Positions 43,148 through 52,746 of a stretch of 64,000 bases of DNA are shown one piece after another. A program made the position numbers and the translations under genes. The stretch covers positions 186,001-250,000 of the forward strand of contig JAPYOS010000003.1 in NCBI GenBank assembly GCA_029938085.1. Reading direction: 5' to 3'. The DNA is from Oceanospirillaceae bacterium. Its GTDB lineage: Bacteria > Pseudomonadota > Gammaproteobacteria > Pseudomonadales > Balneatricaceae. The first letter of the stretch is position 1; each line of letters opens with the position of its first letter. The notes beneath the pieces are model-generated. The model had not been told where the DNA came from, ran no database searches, and saw only the letters and a list, made by a program, of their open reading frames with translations.

Positions 43148-44080
43148 ATGACAACAGAAGCCTTTAACGCACGTGAATTTCGTGATGCACTTTCATCCTT
43201 TGCCACCGGAGTTACGGTGGTGACCTGTCTGGGTGCCAGTGGGGAGCCTGTAGGTGCGACGGCCAGTAGCTTTAATTCTGTGTCTATGGATCCGCCTTTA
43301 ATCTTGTGGAGTATCACTAAGACCGCCTATAGCGCGGATGCCTTCATCAACGCAAAACATTTTGTGGTGAATGTATTGGGTGCCGAGCAAACGGATATGT
43401 CTAACAAGTTTGCCCGTAGCGGTACTGATAAGTTTGCCGATGTGGCTGTAGAGGAAGGCATTGGTGGTGTTCCTATACTGCCGGGCACCATCACTTGTTT
43501 TGAGTGTGAAGCGTGGGCCACTTATGATGGCGGCGATCACGAAATTATTGTCGGTCAAGTTAAGGCTATGCGTAGCACGGCTGGTTCTGGTTTGGTTTTT
43601 TACCGTGGCGCCTATGCCACCGCCGAAGCTATTCCAACTTTGGCCCCAGTAGAGACCAATGACGTTAGTCACTTTATAGATAACTACTTGTTGTATTATC
43701 TAACACGGGCTACCCACCAAATGGGAGACGAGTTTCATCAGTTGGTGGCGGACGATGGTTTAACCACCAAAGAGTGGCGCATATTGGCCTGTTTGTACAA
43801 TCAAAATAGCATGACTTTGGCAGAACTGGCTAAGCGTACTATGGTGGATCAAACTACGCTGTTGGAGTTGGCCTTAGATCTACAGAAGCATGATATGGCG
43901 CGTGTGCAACAGTTAGATTCGGGCACTAGGGTGACGGGCACAGCGACAGGCCAGCAGCGTGTTGTACACCTGATTGCCGATGGCCAAAAGGCCGAGCAAA
44001 GCGCGTTGGATGGGCTAGATGCGGATGCAGCAGAAACCCTAAAGCTTATGCTGCAGCGCATTATTGACAACACCGACTAG
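43148..44080 (+). CDS. flavin reductase fused to a MarR-like domain
   Basis: 310 residues. Residues about 8-165 are a flavin reductase domain (FREDALSSFATGVTVVT-like FRDALSSFATGVTVVTCL, GATASSFNSVSMDPPLI, FVVNVLGAEQ, GGDHEIIVGQV). Residues about 180-305 form a MarR-type winged helix (LTTKEWRILACLYNQNSMTLAELAKRTMVDQTTL). The same architecture is known in the reductase component C1 of Acinetobacter 4-hydroxyphenylacetate hydroxylase, where the MarR-like domain acts as an effector-controlled brake. The likely job is NADH-driven FMN reduction for a two-component monooxygenase, plausibly the HpaB-type enzyme at 62556. DNA binding is not excluded. Confidence 0.85.
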   Translation: MTTEAFNAREFRDALSSFATGVTVVTCLGASGEPVGATASSFNSVSMDPPLILWSITKTAYSADAFINAKHFVVNVLGAEQTDMSNKFARSGTDKFADVAVEEGIGGVPILPGTITCFECEAWATYDGGDHEIIVGQVKAMRSTAGSGLVFYRGAYATAEAIPTLAPVETNDVSHFIDNYLLYYLTRATHQMGDEFHQLVADDGLTTKEWRILACLYNQNSMTLAELAKRTMVDQTTLLELALDLQKHDMARVQQLDSGTRVTGTATGQQRVVHLIADGQKAEQSALDGLDADAAETLKLMLQRIIDNTD

Positions 44081-44094
44081 TGGCCAGTGGAAGC

Positions 44095-44943
44095 TTAAAG
44101 CGGGGCTTTAAATTGTGTGTGTGTGGTTTCTAAAGCCTTATACACAGGCTCCCGCTTTTGGCCTTTGCTCATCATGGCTTCCATCATGTCCACTTCGGGC
44201 TGCAACATGCCCGCTTGCCAGGTAGCCTGATATTTCAGCGCATCATCAGTGCTGTGGTTCAGACCATAATTAATTATTTCCTTACAGCCGTACACCGCTA
44301 AGGGTGAGTGGGTAGCCATGGTTTGAGCTAATACCATCACTTCGCTCATCATCGTGTCTACATCACTAAATACCTGATTTACCAAGCCACTCGACAGTGC
44401 TTCTTGGCTATACAACCGTCTGCCGGTATAGGCCAACTCTTTGGCAAGGCCGGGTGCGATGAGTTTGGGCAAACGTTGTAAGGTGCCTAAGTCGGCAGCC
44501 ATGCCGAGACGGATTTCCTCAATGCTAGTAAACGCTCCCTCAGTCATATAACGGCAATCGCAGGCACAAGCCAAATCCAGTGCACCACCGATGGCACCAC
44601 CTTGAATCGCTGCTAAAACGGGCATGCGTAGATTTTCTACACTGCTAATAATGGCCTGTAGGTGTAATACAATTTGACGCATGTGTTCATTACGCCGGGC
44701 TGGATCTTTAGGACGTTTGATGGCCCCACTGGTAAATACGGCTAAATCCATACCGGCACAAAAGTGCTTTCCTTCACCGCTAATGACTAATACGCGGGCT
44801 TCTGGATCGTCGTCTAGGGCCGCTATGGCTTGAGGGAATTGCTGCCAAAACTCAAGGCTCATGGAATTGTATTTTAGCGGCCTATTAAACCGTAAATGGG
44901 CAACGTTGTTTTCAACGGTTAAATCAAAAGTGGTGTATTGCAT
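44095..44943 (-). CDS. crotonase-family enzyme, delta(3,5)-delta(2,4)-dienoyl-CoA isomerase-like
   Basis: 282 residues. The oxyanion-hole motifs are HFCAGMDLAVF and AIQGGAIGGALDLACACDCRY. The segment EEIRLGMAADLGTLQRLPKLI closely follows mammalian ECH1, keeping acidic residues in ACD, EEI and AAD that the isomerase uses, rather than the two glutamates of ordinary enoyl-CoA hydratase. It shifts 3,5-dienoyl-CoA to 2,4-dienoyl-CoA. The neighbouring fadH product reduces exactly that product, which supports the call. It converges on the flavin reductase gene with a 14-base gap. Confidence 0.85.
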   Translation of the reverse strand: MQYTTFDLTVENNVAHLRFNRPLKYNSMSLEFWQQFPQAIAALDDDPEARVLVISGEGKHFCAGMDLAVFTSGAIKRPKDPARRNEHMRQIVLHLQAIISSVENLRMPVLAAIQGGAIGGALDLACACDCRYMTEGAFTSIEEIRLGMAADLGTLQRLPKLIAPGLAKELAYTGRRLYSQEALSSGLVNQVFSDVDTMMSEVMVLAQTMATHSPLAVYGCKEIINYGLNHSTDDALKYQATWQAGMLQPEVDMMEAMMSKGQKREPVYKALETTHTQFKAPL

Positions 44944-44967
44944 AATAATTCTCTGGCGTGATTATTA

Positions 44968-45040
44968 AGATCCTGACCTTCGTCGGGATGACGGTTTAGG
45001 GGTCAGTCTGCCTTAATGTCATTCCGGCGTAGGCCGGAAT

Positions 45041-45042
<2 letters not shown>
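44968..45042. repeat. extragenic palindromic repeats between crotonase and fadH
   Basis: AGATCCTGACCTTCGTCGGGATGACGG (in parts; 44968-44994) and GTCATTCCGGCGTAGGCCGGAATCT (in parts; 45018-45042). Both belong to the same two repeat types seen at 22052 and 23431. They lie between two genes on the minus strand. Confidence 0.7.
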
Positions 45043-47104
<2,062 letters not shown>

Positions 47105-47174
47105 TCAGATTAGGTGTTGTGGCCAAGAGGGTCAAATTATTATACCTTCATGACCACTAGGTCAATGTAATGGG

Positions 47175-48026
47175 CTACTGGAGCAGGTCCATCATGTTAG
47201 CGGGCATAGGTGTCTCGAAGGTAAGGCGTTTGCCAGTTTCTGGCCGTGTAATGCTTAGACTCACGGCGTGTAACCCCGTACGTGGGCCGTAGGTGCCATA
47301 GTTGCCGTCTCCAACGATAGGGTGTCCTAACCAGGCCATATGAGCCAAGATTTGGTGGTGCCTGCCTGTTTCTAAGCGAACCTCCACTAGGGAGCGACCG
47401 TTAGCCGTGCGCAATGTTTTAAAATGAGTCACGGCTTTTTTGGCGTCTTCATGTGGGCCAACAATCACTTGTTGATTCTCATGGTCCGTGCGCAACGGCT
47501 GGTCTATACGCCCTTGGCTTGGGTTAGGGCTACCTTCAACTATGGCTAGATAGGTTTTCTCGGCTTGCCCCCAGTCTTCGTTAATGGCTTCGCGCATTTT
47601 GCGAGAAGTAACAAATACTAAGACCCCCGATGTTTCTCGGTCCAGCCGGTACACAGTCCATAGATTAACAGGCTGTTTGGGGCGGGATAACTGCTGGCGA
47701 AGAATCGCAAGGGCATGTTGTTTTTTTTCATCATCTGACGCAACAGACAATAACCCAGTTGGTTTATTGATCACCACAATGTCAGGGTCTGAATATAAAA
47801 TTTCTAAGCGTGTCGACTCACGAACCATAGGTTTGCCAGAGGCCCTAACTTCTATGTTATCGCCCACTGCAAGTGCGTGATCGTGCTGCATAATAGGCAC
47901 ATCATTAACCGTAACGCAGCCTGTTTTTAAGCGTTTTTTTACGTTGTTGCGAGTCCAACCTTTAAGTTGGGTATTAAGGAAGGGGAGCAGGCTTTCTGGG
48001 TGCTGCACGCGAAATCTATCAGACAT
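47175..48026 (-). CDS. RluA-family pseudouridine synthase with S4 domain
   Basis: 283 residues. It has an N-terminal S4 RNA-binding fold (LNTQLKGWTRNNVKKRLKTG), then INKPTGLLSVA and the catalytic YRLDRETSGVLVF, with RLD holding the nucleophilic aspartate. The YRLD in place of the commoner HRLD is noted. It isomerises uridine in rRNA or tRNA; the exact site cannot be told. Confidence 0.9.
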   Translation of the reverse strand: MSDRFRVQHPESLLPFLNTQLKGWTRNNVKKRLKTGCVTVNDVPIMQHDHALAVGDNIEVRASGKPMVRESTRLEILYSDPDIVVINKPTGLLSVASDDEKKQHALAILRQQLSRPKQPVNLWTVYRLDRETSGVLVFVTSRKMREAINEDWGQAEKTYLAIVEGSPNPSQGRIDQPLRTDHENQQVIVGPHEDAKKAVTHFKTLRTANGRSLVEVRLETGRHHQILAHMAWLGHPIVGDGNYGTYGPRTGLHAVSLSITRPETGKRLTFETPMPANMMDLLQ

Positions 48027-48114
48027 TGTGAATTATTCCCTAGCTGGTGTTCTAATAATGTTCTGTAGGCGTATTATCGCTTAACGTGTTGTGCAGTAGC
48101 AATGGACATCATGG

Positions 48115-49254
48115 CTATTCCTTGGTTTTATAAGGCAAAGCCGTTTGCGCCCATTGCATATAGTGCTCTATTTGTTCAGCTTCGGCTTTACAGTATTGTT
48201 CAATGGCGTCATCAAAACCCGTTTCTGCCAAATAGTGATAGGAATGGGTGGTTTGAGGAATAAAGCCGCGGGCGAGTTTGTGTTCGCCCTGTGCGCCCGC
48301 ATCAAAATGAGGGATGTTATTGGCAATACAATAATCAATGCCTTGGTAATAACAGGTTTCAAAGTGCAAGAAGTCTACTTCTTCTAAACAGCCCCAATAG
48401 CGCCCATAAAGGGCTTTATCATCCATAAAAAACAAAGCATATGCCAAAGGTTTTTGGTCTTGAGAGGCCGTGACTAATAACAGTTTGTCTGGCATTTGAG
48501 TTAACAGTTGAGCAAAAAATTCATAGGTTAAATAGCCTTGCCTGCTGCGCTTTAGGTAAGTGCTCTGATAACAATCGTAAAACTCTTGTAACGCCTGTGG
48601 CTCAATGTCGCCGCCGCGTTGCCAAGTAAACTCAATGCCTTGCTCTGCAATAACGCGCCGTTCTTTATTAATGGATTTACGCTTACGAGAAGTAAGGCGA
48701 GCGGTAAAGTCGGGAAATTCACTATAGTTTTCATTGTACCAGTGGTACTGGCAGTCCGTGCGCTGGTGCCACGTTTGTTGCTTTGCTGCTTGCCAGTCTG
48801 GTTGTTGCGCAAATAACCAATGCCAGCTGCTGAGTTTGAGTTGCGCACACAGGTGTGGCAATTGCTCCTGTAGAAAACTAAGGGCTTCGTCCAAGTTAGT
48901 GTTGGCCGCAAGTAACATTCTGGGGCCAGCACAGGGCGTAAAAGGCACCGCACTAATGAGTTTGGGGTAATACTCCAAACCATAACGTTGGTACGCATTG
49001 GCCCATTCAAAATCAAACACATATTCACCCCATGAATGGGTTTTTATATAGCTTGGTATTAAGGCGACGGGCTGGCCTTGTTGGGTGATTTCTAGATGCA
49101 TGGTCTGCCAACCGCTTTTGCCGCCCACGCTGCCACTGGCTTCAAGGGCGGCATGAAATGCGTACTGACTAAATGGATCTGACTCTGCACAAAGGTATTG
49201 TTGCCAATGCTTTTGGCCTAATTCTAGGGTGCTGGGGTGGAGGTGAAGTTGCAT
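48115..49254 (-). CDS. FemAB-like (DUF482, PF04339) GNAT-fold protein
   Basis: 379 residues, the normal size. It has DPFSQYAFHAALEASGSVGG (in parts), YVFDFEWANAYQRYGLEYYPKL, TPCAGPRML and TSRKRKSINKERR, all recurring in the PF04339 family, and ends FDAGAQGEHKLARGFIPQTTHS (in parts). The fold is shared with peptidoglycan bridge-forming acyltransferases, but no reaction is established. It is a lone gene between the RluA-like gene and the SRPBCC gene. Confidence 0.85.
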   Translation of the reverse strand: MQLHLHPSTLELGQKHWQQYLCAESDPFSQYAFHAALEASGSVGGKSGWQTMHLEITQQGQPVALIPSYIKTHSWGEYVFDFEWANAYQRYGLEYYPKLISAVPFTPCAGPRMLLAANTNLDEALSFLQEQLPHLCAQLKLSSWHWLFAQQPDWQAAKQQTWHQRTDCQYHWYNENYSEFPDFTARLTSRKRKSINKERRVIAEQGIEFTWQRGGDIEPQALQEFYDCYQSTYLKRSRQGYLTYEFFAQLLTQMPDKLLLVTASQDQKPLAYALFFMDDKALYGRYWGCLEEVDFLHFETCYYQGIDYCIANNIPHFDAGAQGEHKLARGFIPQTTHSYHYLAETGFDDAIEQYCKAEAEQIEHYMQWAQTALPYKTKE

Positions 49255-49360
49255 GTAGGTCGCACAAAGGTGGCTAAAACGTGAAAATTATTAATACTAA
49301 CTGCAGCATACAATAATAACGCCGCCAACAAAATGACGGCAACGCCTTGAGAGCCACAAT

Positions 49361-49792
49361 ATGAAATACACCGTATCGATGGATATCAATTTACCTTGTG
49401 ACCGCATGCTTGAACTGTTCGATAGCACGGAAAACATGTTTAAGTGGCAGGATTGCCTAGTTAGTTTTGACCATGTTTCAGGTGAACCGGGTCAGGTGGG
49501 TGCTGAGTCTCGTATGGTACAGACCATGGGCAAAAAACAGATTACTATGATCGAAACCATCACTGAGCGTAATTTTCCAGACACTTTTGCCTGTACCTAT
49601 GAAGCCGATGGCGTGTGGAACCTGGTAGAAAATTATTTTCACGACCGTGGCGAAACCACCCATTGGGTAATGGATACTGAGTTTCGTTGCACGGGCATGA
49701 TGAAAGTCATGTGTTGGCTCATGCCGTTTATGTTCAAAAAAGAAAGCCTGAAATTCATGCGCCAATTTAAAGAGTTTGCTGAGGCGCAGTAA
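49361..49792 (+). CDS. SRPBCC (START-like) superfamily protein
   Basis: 143 residues with the START/Bet v1-type pattern: a first strand YTVSMDINLPCDRMLELFDS, a central W (MFKWQDC) and a C-terminal long helix (FKKESLKFMRQFKEFAEA). Such proteins bind lipids or hydrophobic ligands in a cavity. No specific family is recognised. Confidence 0.8.
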   Translation: MKYTVSMDINLPCDRMLELFDSTENMFKWQDCLVSFDHVSGEPGQVGAESRMVQTMGKKQITMIETITERNFPDTFACTYEADGVWNLVENYFHDRGETTHWVMDTEFRCTGMMKVMCWLMPFMFKKESLKFMRQFKEFAEAQ

Positions 49793-49847
49793 AGCGCTAC
49801 AGAATTCGCAGGCAGTCTAGCATTTTGGGTCTTTTTATTGTCTTTGA

Positions 49848-49865
49848 CGTACAAAATTAGGTACA
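49848..49865. promoter_or_regulatory. YefM-YoeB operator: two GTACA cores 12 bases apart
   Basis: CGTACA (49848-49853) and GGTACA (49860-49865) are spaced exactly 12 bases, matching the known arrangement of the two TGTACA cores bound by E. coli YefM-YoeB. They lie about 45 bases before yefM, next to a TTGACG hexamer (49844-49849). Autoregulation is inferred from this match. Confidence 0.6.
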
Positions 49866-49909
49866 ATGTTTTTTAAAGTCGAAATTAACGCGTAGCACCG
49901 GAGTTCACC

Positions 49910-50164
49910 GTGGATACAATGAGCTATTCATCATTTAGGGCACAATTGGCAGGCACTTTAGATCAGGTTAATGACAATCATAAGCCGGTGTTGGTCACTC
50001 GGCAAAATGGCCGCCCGGCAGTGATCATGAGCCTTGAAGACTATCACTCTTACGAGGCCACGGCCTATTTAATGGCGAGTCCTACGAACGCCCAAAGACT
50101 AAATCAAGCCATCGCTGAAGTGCAGGCAGGTATGCTGACCGAACGCCCATTGGATGAATCGTGA
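49910..50164 (+). CDS. yefM: antitoxin YefM (Phd/YefM family)
   Basis: 84 residues with the YefM N-terminal DNA-binding part (SYSSFRAQLAGTLDQVNDNH) and PVLVTRQNGRPAVIMSLEDY, followed by SYEATAYLMASPTNAQRL. I prefer the GTG at 49910, seven bases after GGAG, over the ATG at 49919, which is too far from it. It neutralises YoeB and represses the operon. It overlaps yoeB by four bases. Confidence 0.93.
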   Translation: MDTMSYSSFRAQLAGTLDQVNDNHKPVLVTRQNGRPAVIMSLEDYHSYEATAYLMASPTNAQRLNQAIAEVQAGMLTERPLDES

Positions 50165-50415
50165 TTCTGTGTTGGGCCGAGGCGGCGTGGCAAGATTATT
50201 TATATTGGCAACAGACCGACAAAAAAGTGGTACAGCGAATCAACAAATTAATTAAAGACATCGGACGACAACCGCATCAGGGTTTGGGTGATCCAGAACC
50301 ATTAAAACACAACTGGTCTGGCTATTGGTCGCGCCGTATCGATCGGCAACATCGGTTGGTTTATAAAACCACTGCAGACCAAATTATCATCGTCCAAAGC
50401 CGATATCATTATTAG
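50161..50415 (+). CDS. yoeB: toxin YoeB, ribosome-dependent mRNA endonuclease
   Basis: 84 residues, starting with GTG. It aligns with E. coli YoeB along its length: WQDYLYWQQTDKKVVQRINKL, EPLKHNWSGYWSRRI, HRLVYKTT and the terminal SRYHY, whose histidine and arginines are the catalytic set. It cleaves mRNA at the ribosomal A site when YefM is degraded. It looks intact. Confidence 0.95.
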   Translation: MILCWAEAAWQDYLYWQQTDKKVVQRINKLIKDIGRQPHQGLGDPEPLKHNWSGYWSRRIDRQHRLVYKTTADQIIIVQSRYHY

Positions 50416-51458
50416 CCATATATCGCACTTGCCTCTTTCACGTACAGTAATACTCTAATCTTATAACGAAAAAATGGTTTTTCGCGCCCTAATAAACCTA
50501 CTGTGGCCGCATAAAAGCAAGCGCTTAATGCCAAGGTGACTGTGGTCGAAACCGATAAAGCTAGCCATGGTGTCGCTTCGTTTTTAACGATGCTAATGAG
50601 GGCCATTTGTTGACCCGAGATAGGCAGCCATTGCATGACCTCTGGAGCTGAATTATAGGTAGTGAGCATGGCCATAATCACATAAGCTAGATAGGCTTGG
50701 GCTTTTTTGAAGGACTTAGCCATGAAGGCGACAAAAATCAGAGCGCTGGCGGCCAATCCTGCCATGGAAAATATGGCCACCACCAGCACCTTCGCTAATA
50801 CAATTTGGGTTCGATTAACGGCGACACTTAATAGTGAGACTAAGGGATTACGTTCTCTTTCTCCGGCACTGGTGTCGATCGCAAGGCTCATTCCAGACAT
50901 AAAAACGGCGTACAAAAGTAGATAAATAAAGAACCCCAAAATGACCCCGTTTTTTGCTTCAGGGGAGTCTTGGTCTTGCGTCACTATGGTGATAGGTTGA
51001 ATGATGGATGGCGAAACGCCACGGGCGATGAGCCGAATTTGGGTGAGTTGCTGGCCATAGGCATTGATCTGTTTGCGTAGCCTGCGAGCTTGTGCATACA
51101 CTTCTTCAACAGAAAAATTGGCATAAATAGTTATGGCTGCTGTTTCACCACGACTAATGCGATGGCTAAACCCTGTCTCAAATTCAATGGTAATGTCGTT
51201 CTTGCTCGTGGGAGTGCCAGCTTTAGCTTGCTGAATGTGTTGGCTTGCAAGGTGTTGTACTAATGGTTGTGCTTCCTCGGCCTTATCCATGTGTACATAG
51301 AGGATCTCTGGGTCGCTATATTTTTCCGCCATTAATGCAAATATTATGGCCATCAATAATGGTGTTAACAACGAGTACATCAATGTCGCCATCACAGAGC
51401 GGCGGTCTCGTAAGGCGTCACGCAATTCTTTGGTCAGTAACACTCGTAATAAACTCAT
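50412..51458 (-). CDS. ABC export permease, NatB-like
   Basis: 348 residues from the ATG at 51458, which has AGGAGG seven bases upstream; a longer frame to 51521 would overlap the ATPase gene. It has a first membrane helix at about 20-45, a large extracytoplasmic domain, then five helices from about 180 on, as in ABC-2/NatB permeases. GFFIYLLLYAVFMSGMSLAIDTSAGERERNPL (in parts) is the family's landmark. It couples to a NatA ATPase, but the gene next to it is truncated, so the exporter may be dead. Confidence 0.85.
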   Translation of the reverse strand: MSLLRVLLTKELRDALRDRRSVMATLMYSLLTPLLMAIIFALMAEKYSDPEILYVHMDKAEEAQPLVQHLASQHIQQAKAGTPTSKNDITIEFETGFSHRISRGETAAITIYANFSVEEVYAQARRLRKQINAYGQQLTQIRLIARGVSPSIIQPITIVTQDQDSPEAKNGVILGFFIYLLLYAVFMSGMSLAIDTSAGERERNPLVSLLSVAVNRTQIVLAKVLVVAIFSMAGLAASALIFVAFMAKSFKKAQAYLAYVIMAMLTTYNSAPEVMQWLPISGQQMALISIVKNEATPWLALSVSTTVTLALSACFYAATVGLLGREKPFFRYKIRVLLYVKEASAIYG

Positions 51459-51715
51459 TGGTCGCCTCCTATGAGCGCGATAAAGGCGTCTTCTAAATTG
51501 TCGGCATTGGTGAGCTGGCACAAGGCTTGAGGGCTGTTATGAGCTACCGTAACACCCTCATGAATAAGCACCACTTGGTCACATAACATCATCACTTCTT
51601 GCATCACATGGCTAGAAAACACAATACAATGGCCTTGGTCTTTGAGGCTGATTAACATTTGCCTTAAGCTTTGTATGTGGCTCCCCTTGCTGGTGGCTAA
51701 ACGAATAACTAAATG
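51455..51715 (-). pseudogene. 3' remnant of a NatA-like ABC ATPase
   Basis: The open frame covers only the end of an ABC ATPase: LRQMLISLKDQGHCIVFSSHVMQEVMMLCDQVVLI, in parts, where SSH is the H-loop, then the C-terminal tail. Walker A, the Q-loop, the signature motif and Walker B are missing, and the frame is closed by TAA at about 51716. The stop overlaps the NatB ATG (ATGA), as in a genuine natAB pair. The lost N terminus corresponds to the junction with the catabolic island that starts at 51817. Confidence 0.8.
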
Positions 51716-51816
51716 TTATGGGTTCAGGTGATTAATAGTTGTTTGACCTTAGCTAACACAGGCCATTAGACTGTCTGCTTTAGCGCGATTAGCTATGACT
51801 TATTTGTGAGGACAAC

Positions 51817-52719
51817 ATGCAATTCAACGGTATCTATGTACCTGTCATCACCCCCTTTAACGACGACTTTTCCATTGATGAAGCAGGCTATAGCCGCATT
51901 ATAGATGGTGCTATTGCCTCTGGTGTGCAAGGCATTATTGTGGGTGGTACCACGGGCGAATATTACGCCATGGAAAAGGCTGAGCGGTTACGCACCTTTG
52001 CTATTGCTAAAGAAGTGATTGCTGGGCGTGTGCCGCTAATTACCGGCGTTGGTGCCTTACGAACAGAAGACGCCATCGATTTAGCCCAGCAGGCTAACCA
52101 GGCTGGTGCCGACTGTTTATTGCTGGGTGCACCATATTACGCCATCCCCACCTCGGAAGAACTGGTGCGCCATTGCCTCGCAGTAGAGCGGGCCACTGAT
52201 TTGCCTATCATGTTGTATAACTTCCCCGATCGCACCGGCGCACCCATGGATGAAGCCTGTTTAGAGCGCTTGAGTATGCGGCCTAACTTTTGTGCCATTA
52301 AAGAAAGCAGCGGCGACATTAATCGCGTGCATTTGTTAGCCCGGCGTTTTCCCCACATTCAATTGAGTTGTGGTATGGATGACCAAGCTTTGGAGTTTTT
52401 TGCATGGGGCGCAACCAGCTGGGTCGCGGGTGCCGCTAACTTTTTACCTAAAGAGCATTACGCTCTTTACCATGCGTGCGTGGTGGAGAAAGACTTTACC
52501 AAGGGTCGCCAAATCATGACCGCCTTGTTACCCCTCATGCAAACCTTGGAGCAAGGTGGCAAGTTTGTACAGTGTATTAAGTATGGCTGCCAGCTTGAGG
52601 GTATTGTCACGGGGCCAGTGCGCAAACCGCTGCGTGACATGAACAAAGAGCTTAAACGCGAATTTGAAGTCACTGTAGCCACAGTAAAAACCACCATTGC
52701 CAATATCTGTAATCATTAA
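51817..52719 (+). CDS. dihydrodipicolinate synthase (DapA) family lyase/aldolase
   Basis: 300 residues. It is a class I aldolase TIM barrel with GGTTGEYYAM at 43-52, proton-shuttle Tyr134 in MLYNFPDRTGA and the Schiff-base Lys162 in AIKESSGD. True DapA is usually elsewhere and housekeeping. Here it heads a catabolic operon with an ALDH and a FAD oxidase. Relatives in such settings cleave or dehydrate pyruvate-derived acids; LhpC-type hydroxypyrroline carboxylate deaminase is one candidate. GAGGA precedes the ATG. Confidence 0.85.
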   Translation: MQFNGIYVPVITPFNDDFSIDEAGYSRIIDGAIASGVQGIIVGGTTGEYYAMEKAERLRTFAIAKEVIAGRVPLITGVGALRTEDAIDLAQQANQAGADCLLLGAPYYAIPTSEELVRHCLAVERATDLPIMLYNFPDRTGAPMDEACLERLSMRPNFCAIKESSGDINRVHLLARRFPHIQLSCGMDDQALEFFAWGATSWVAGAANFLPKEHYALYHACVVEKDFTKGRQIMTALLPLMQTLEQGGKFVQCIKYGCQLEGIVTGPVRKPLRDMNKELKREFEVTVATVKTTIANICNH

Positions 52720-52746
52720 CCTCTGCAACCATTCAGGAATTACACC

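Noticed and set aside
48552-49028. 158-codon minus-strand frame inside the FemAB-like gene
   Set aside because: Overlaps the real gene in another frame on the same strand; the peptide is rich in residues produced by frame shift and shows no domain.
49844-49867. A full sigma70 promoter TTGACG-TACAAT before yefM
   Set aside because: The spacer would be 12 bases, too short; the GTACA repeats are better read as operator cores.
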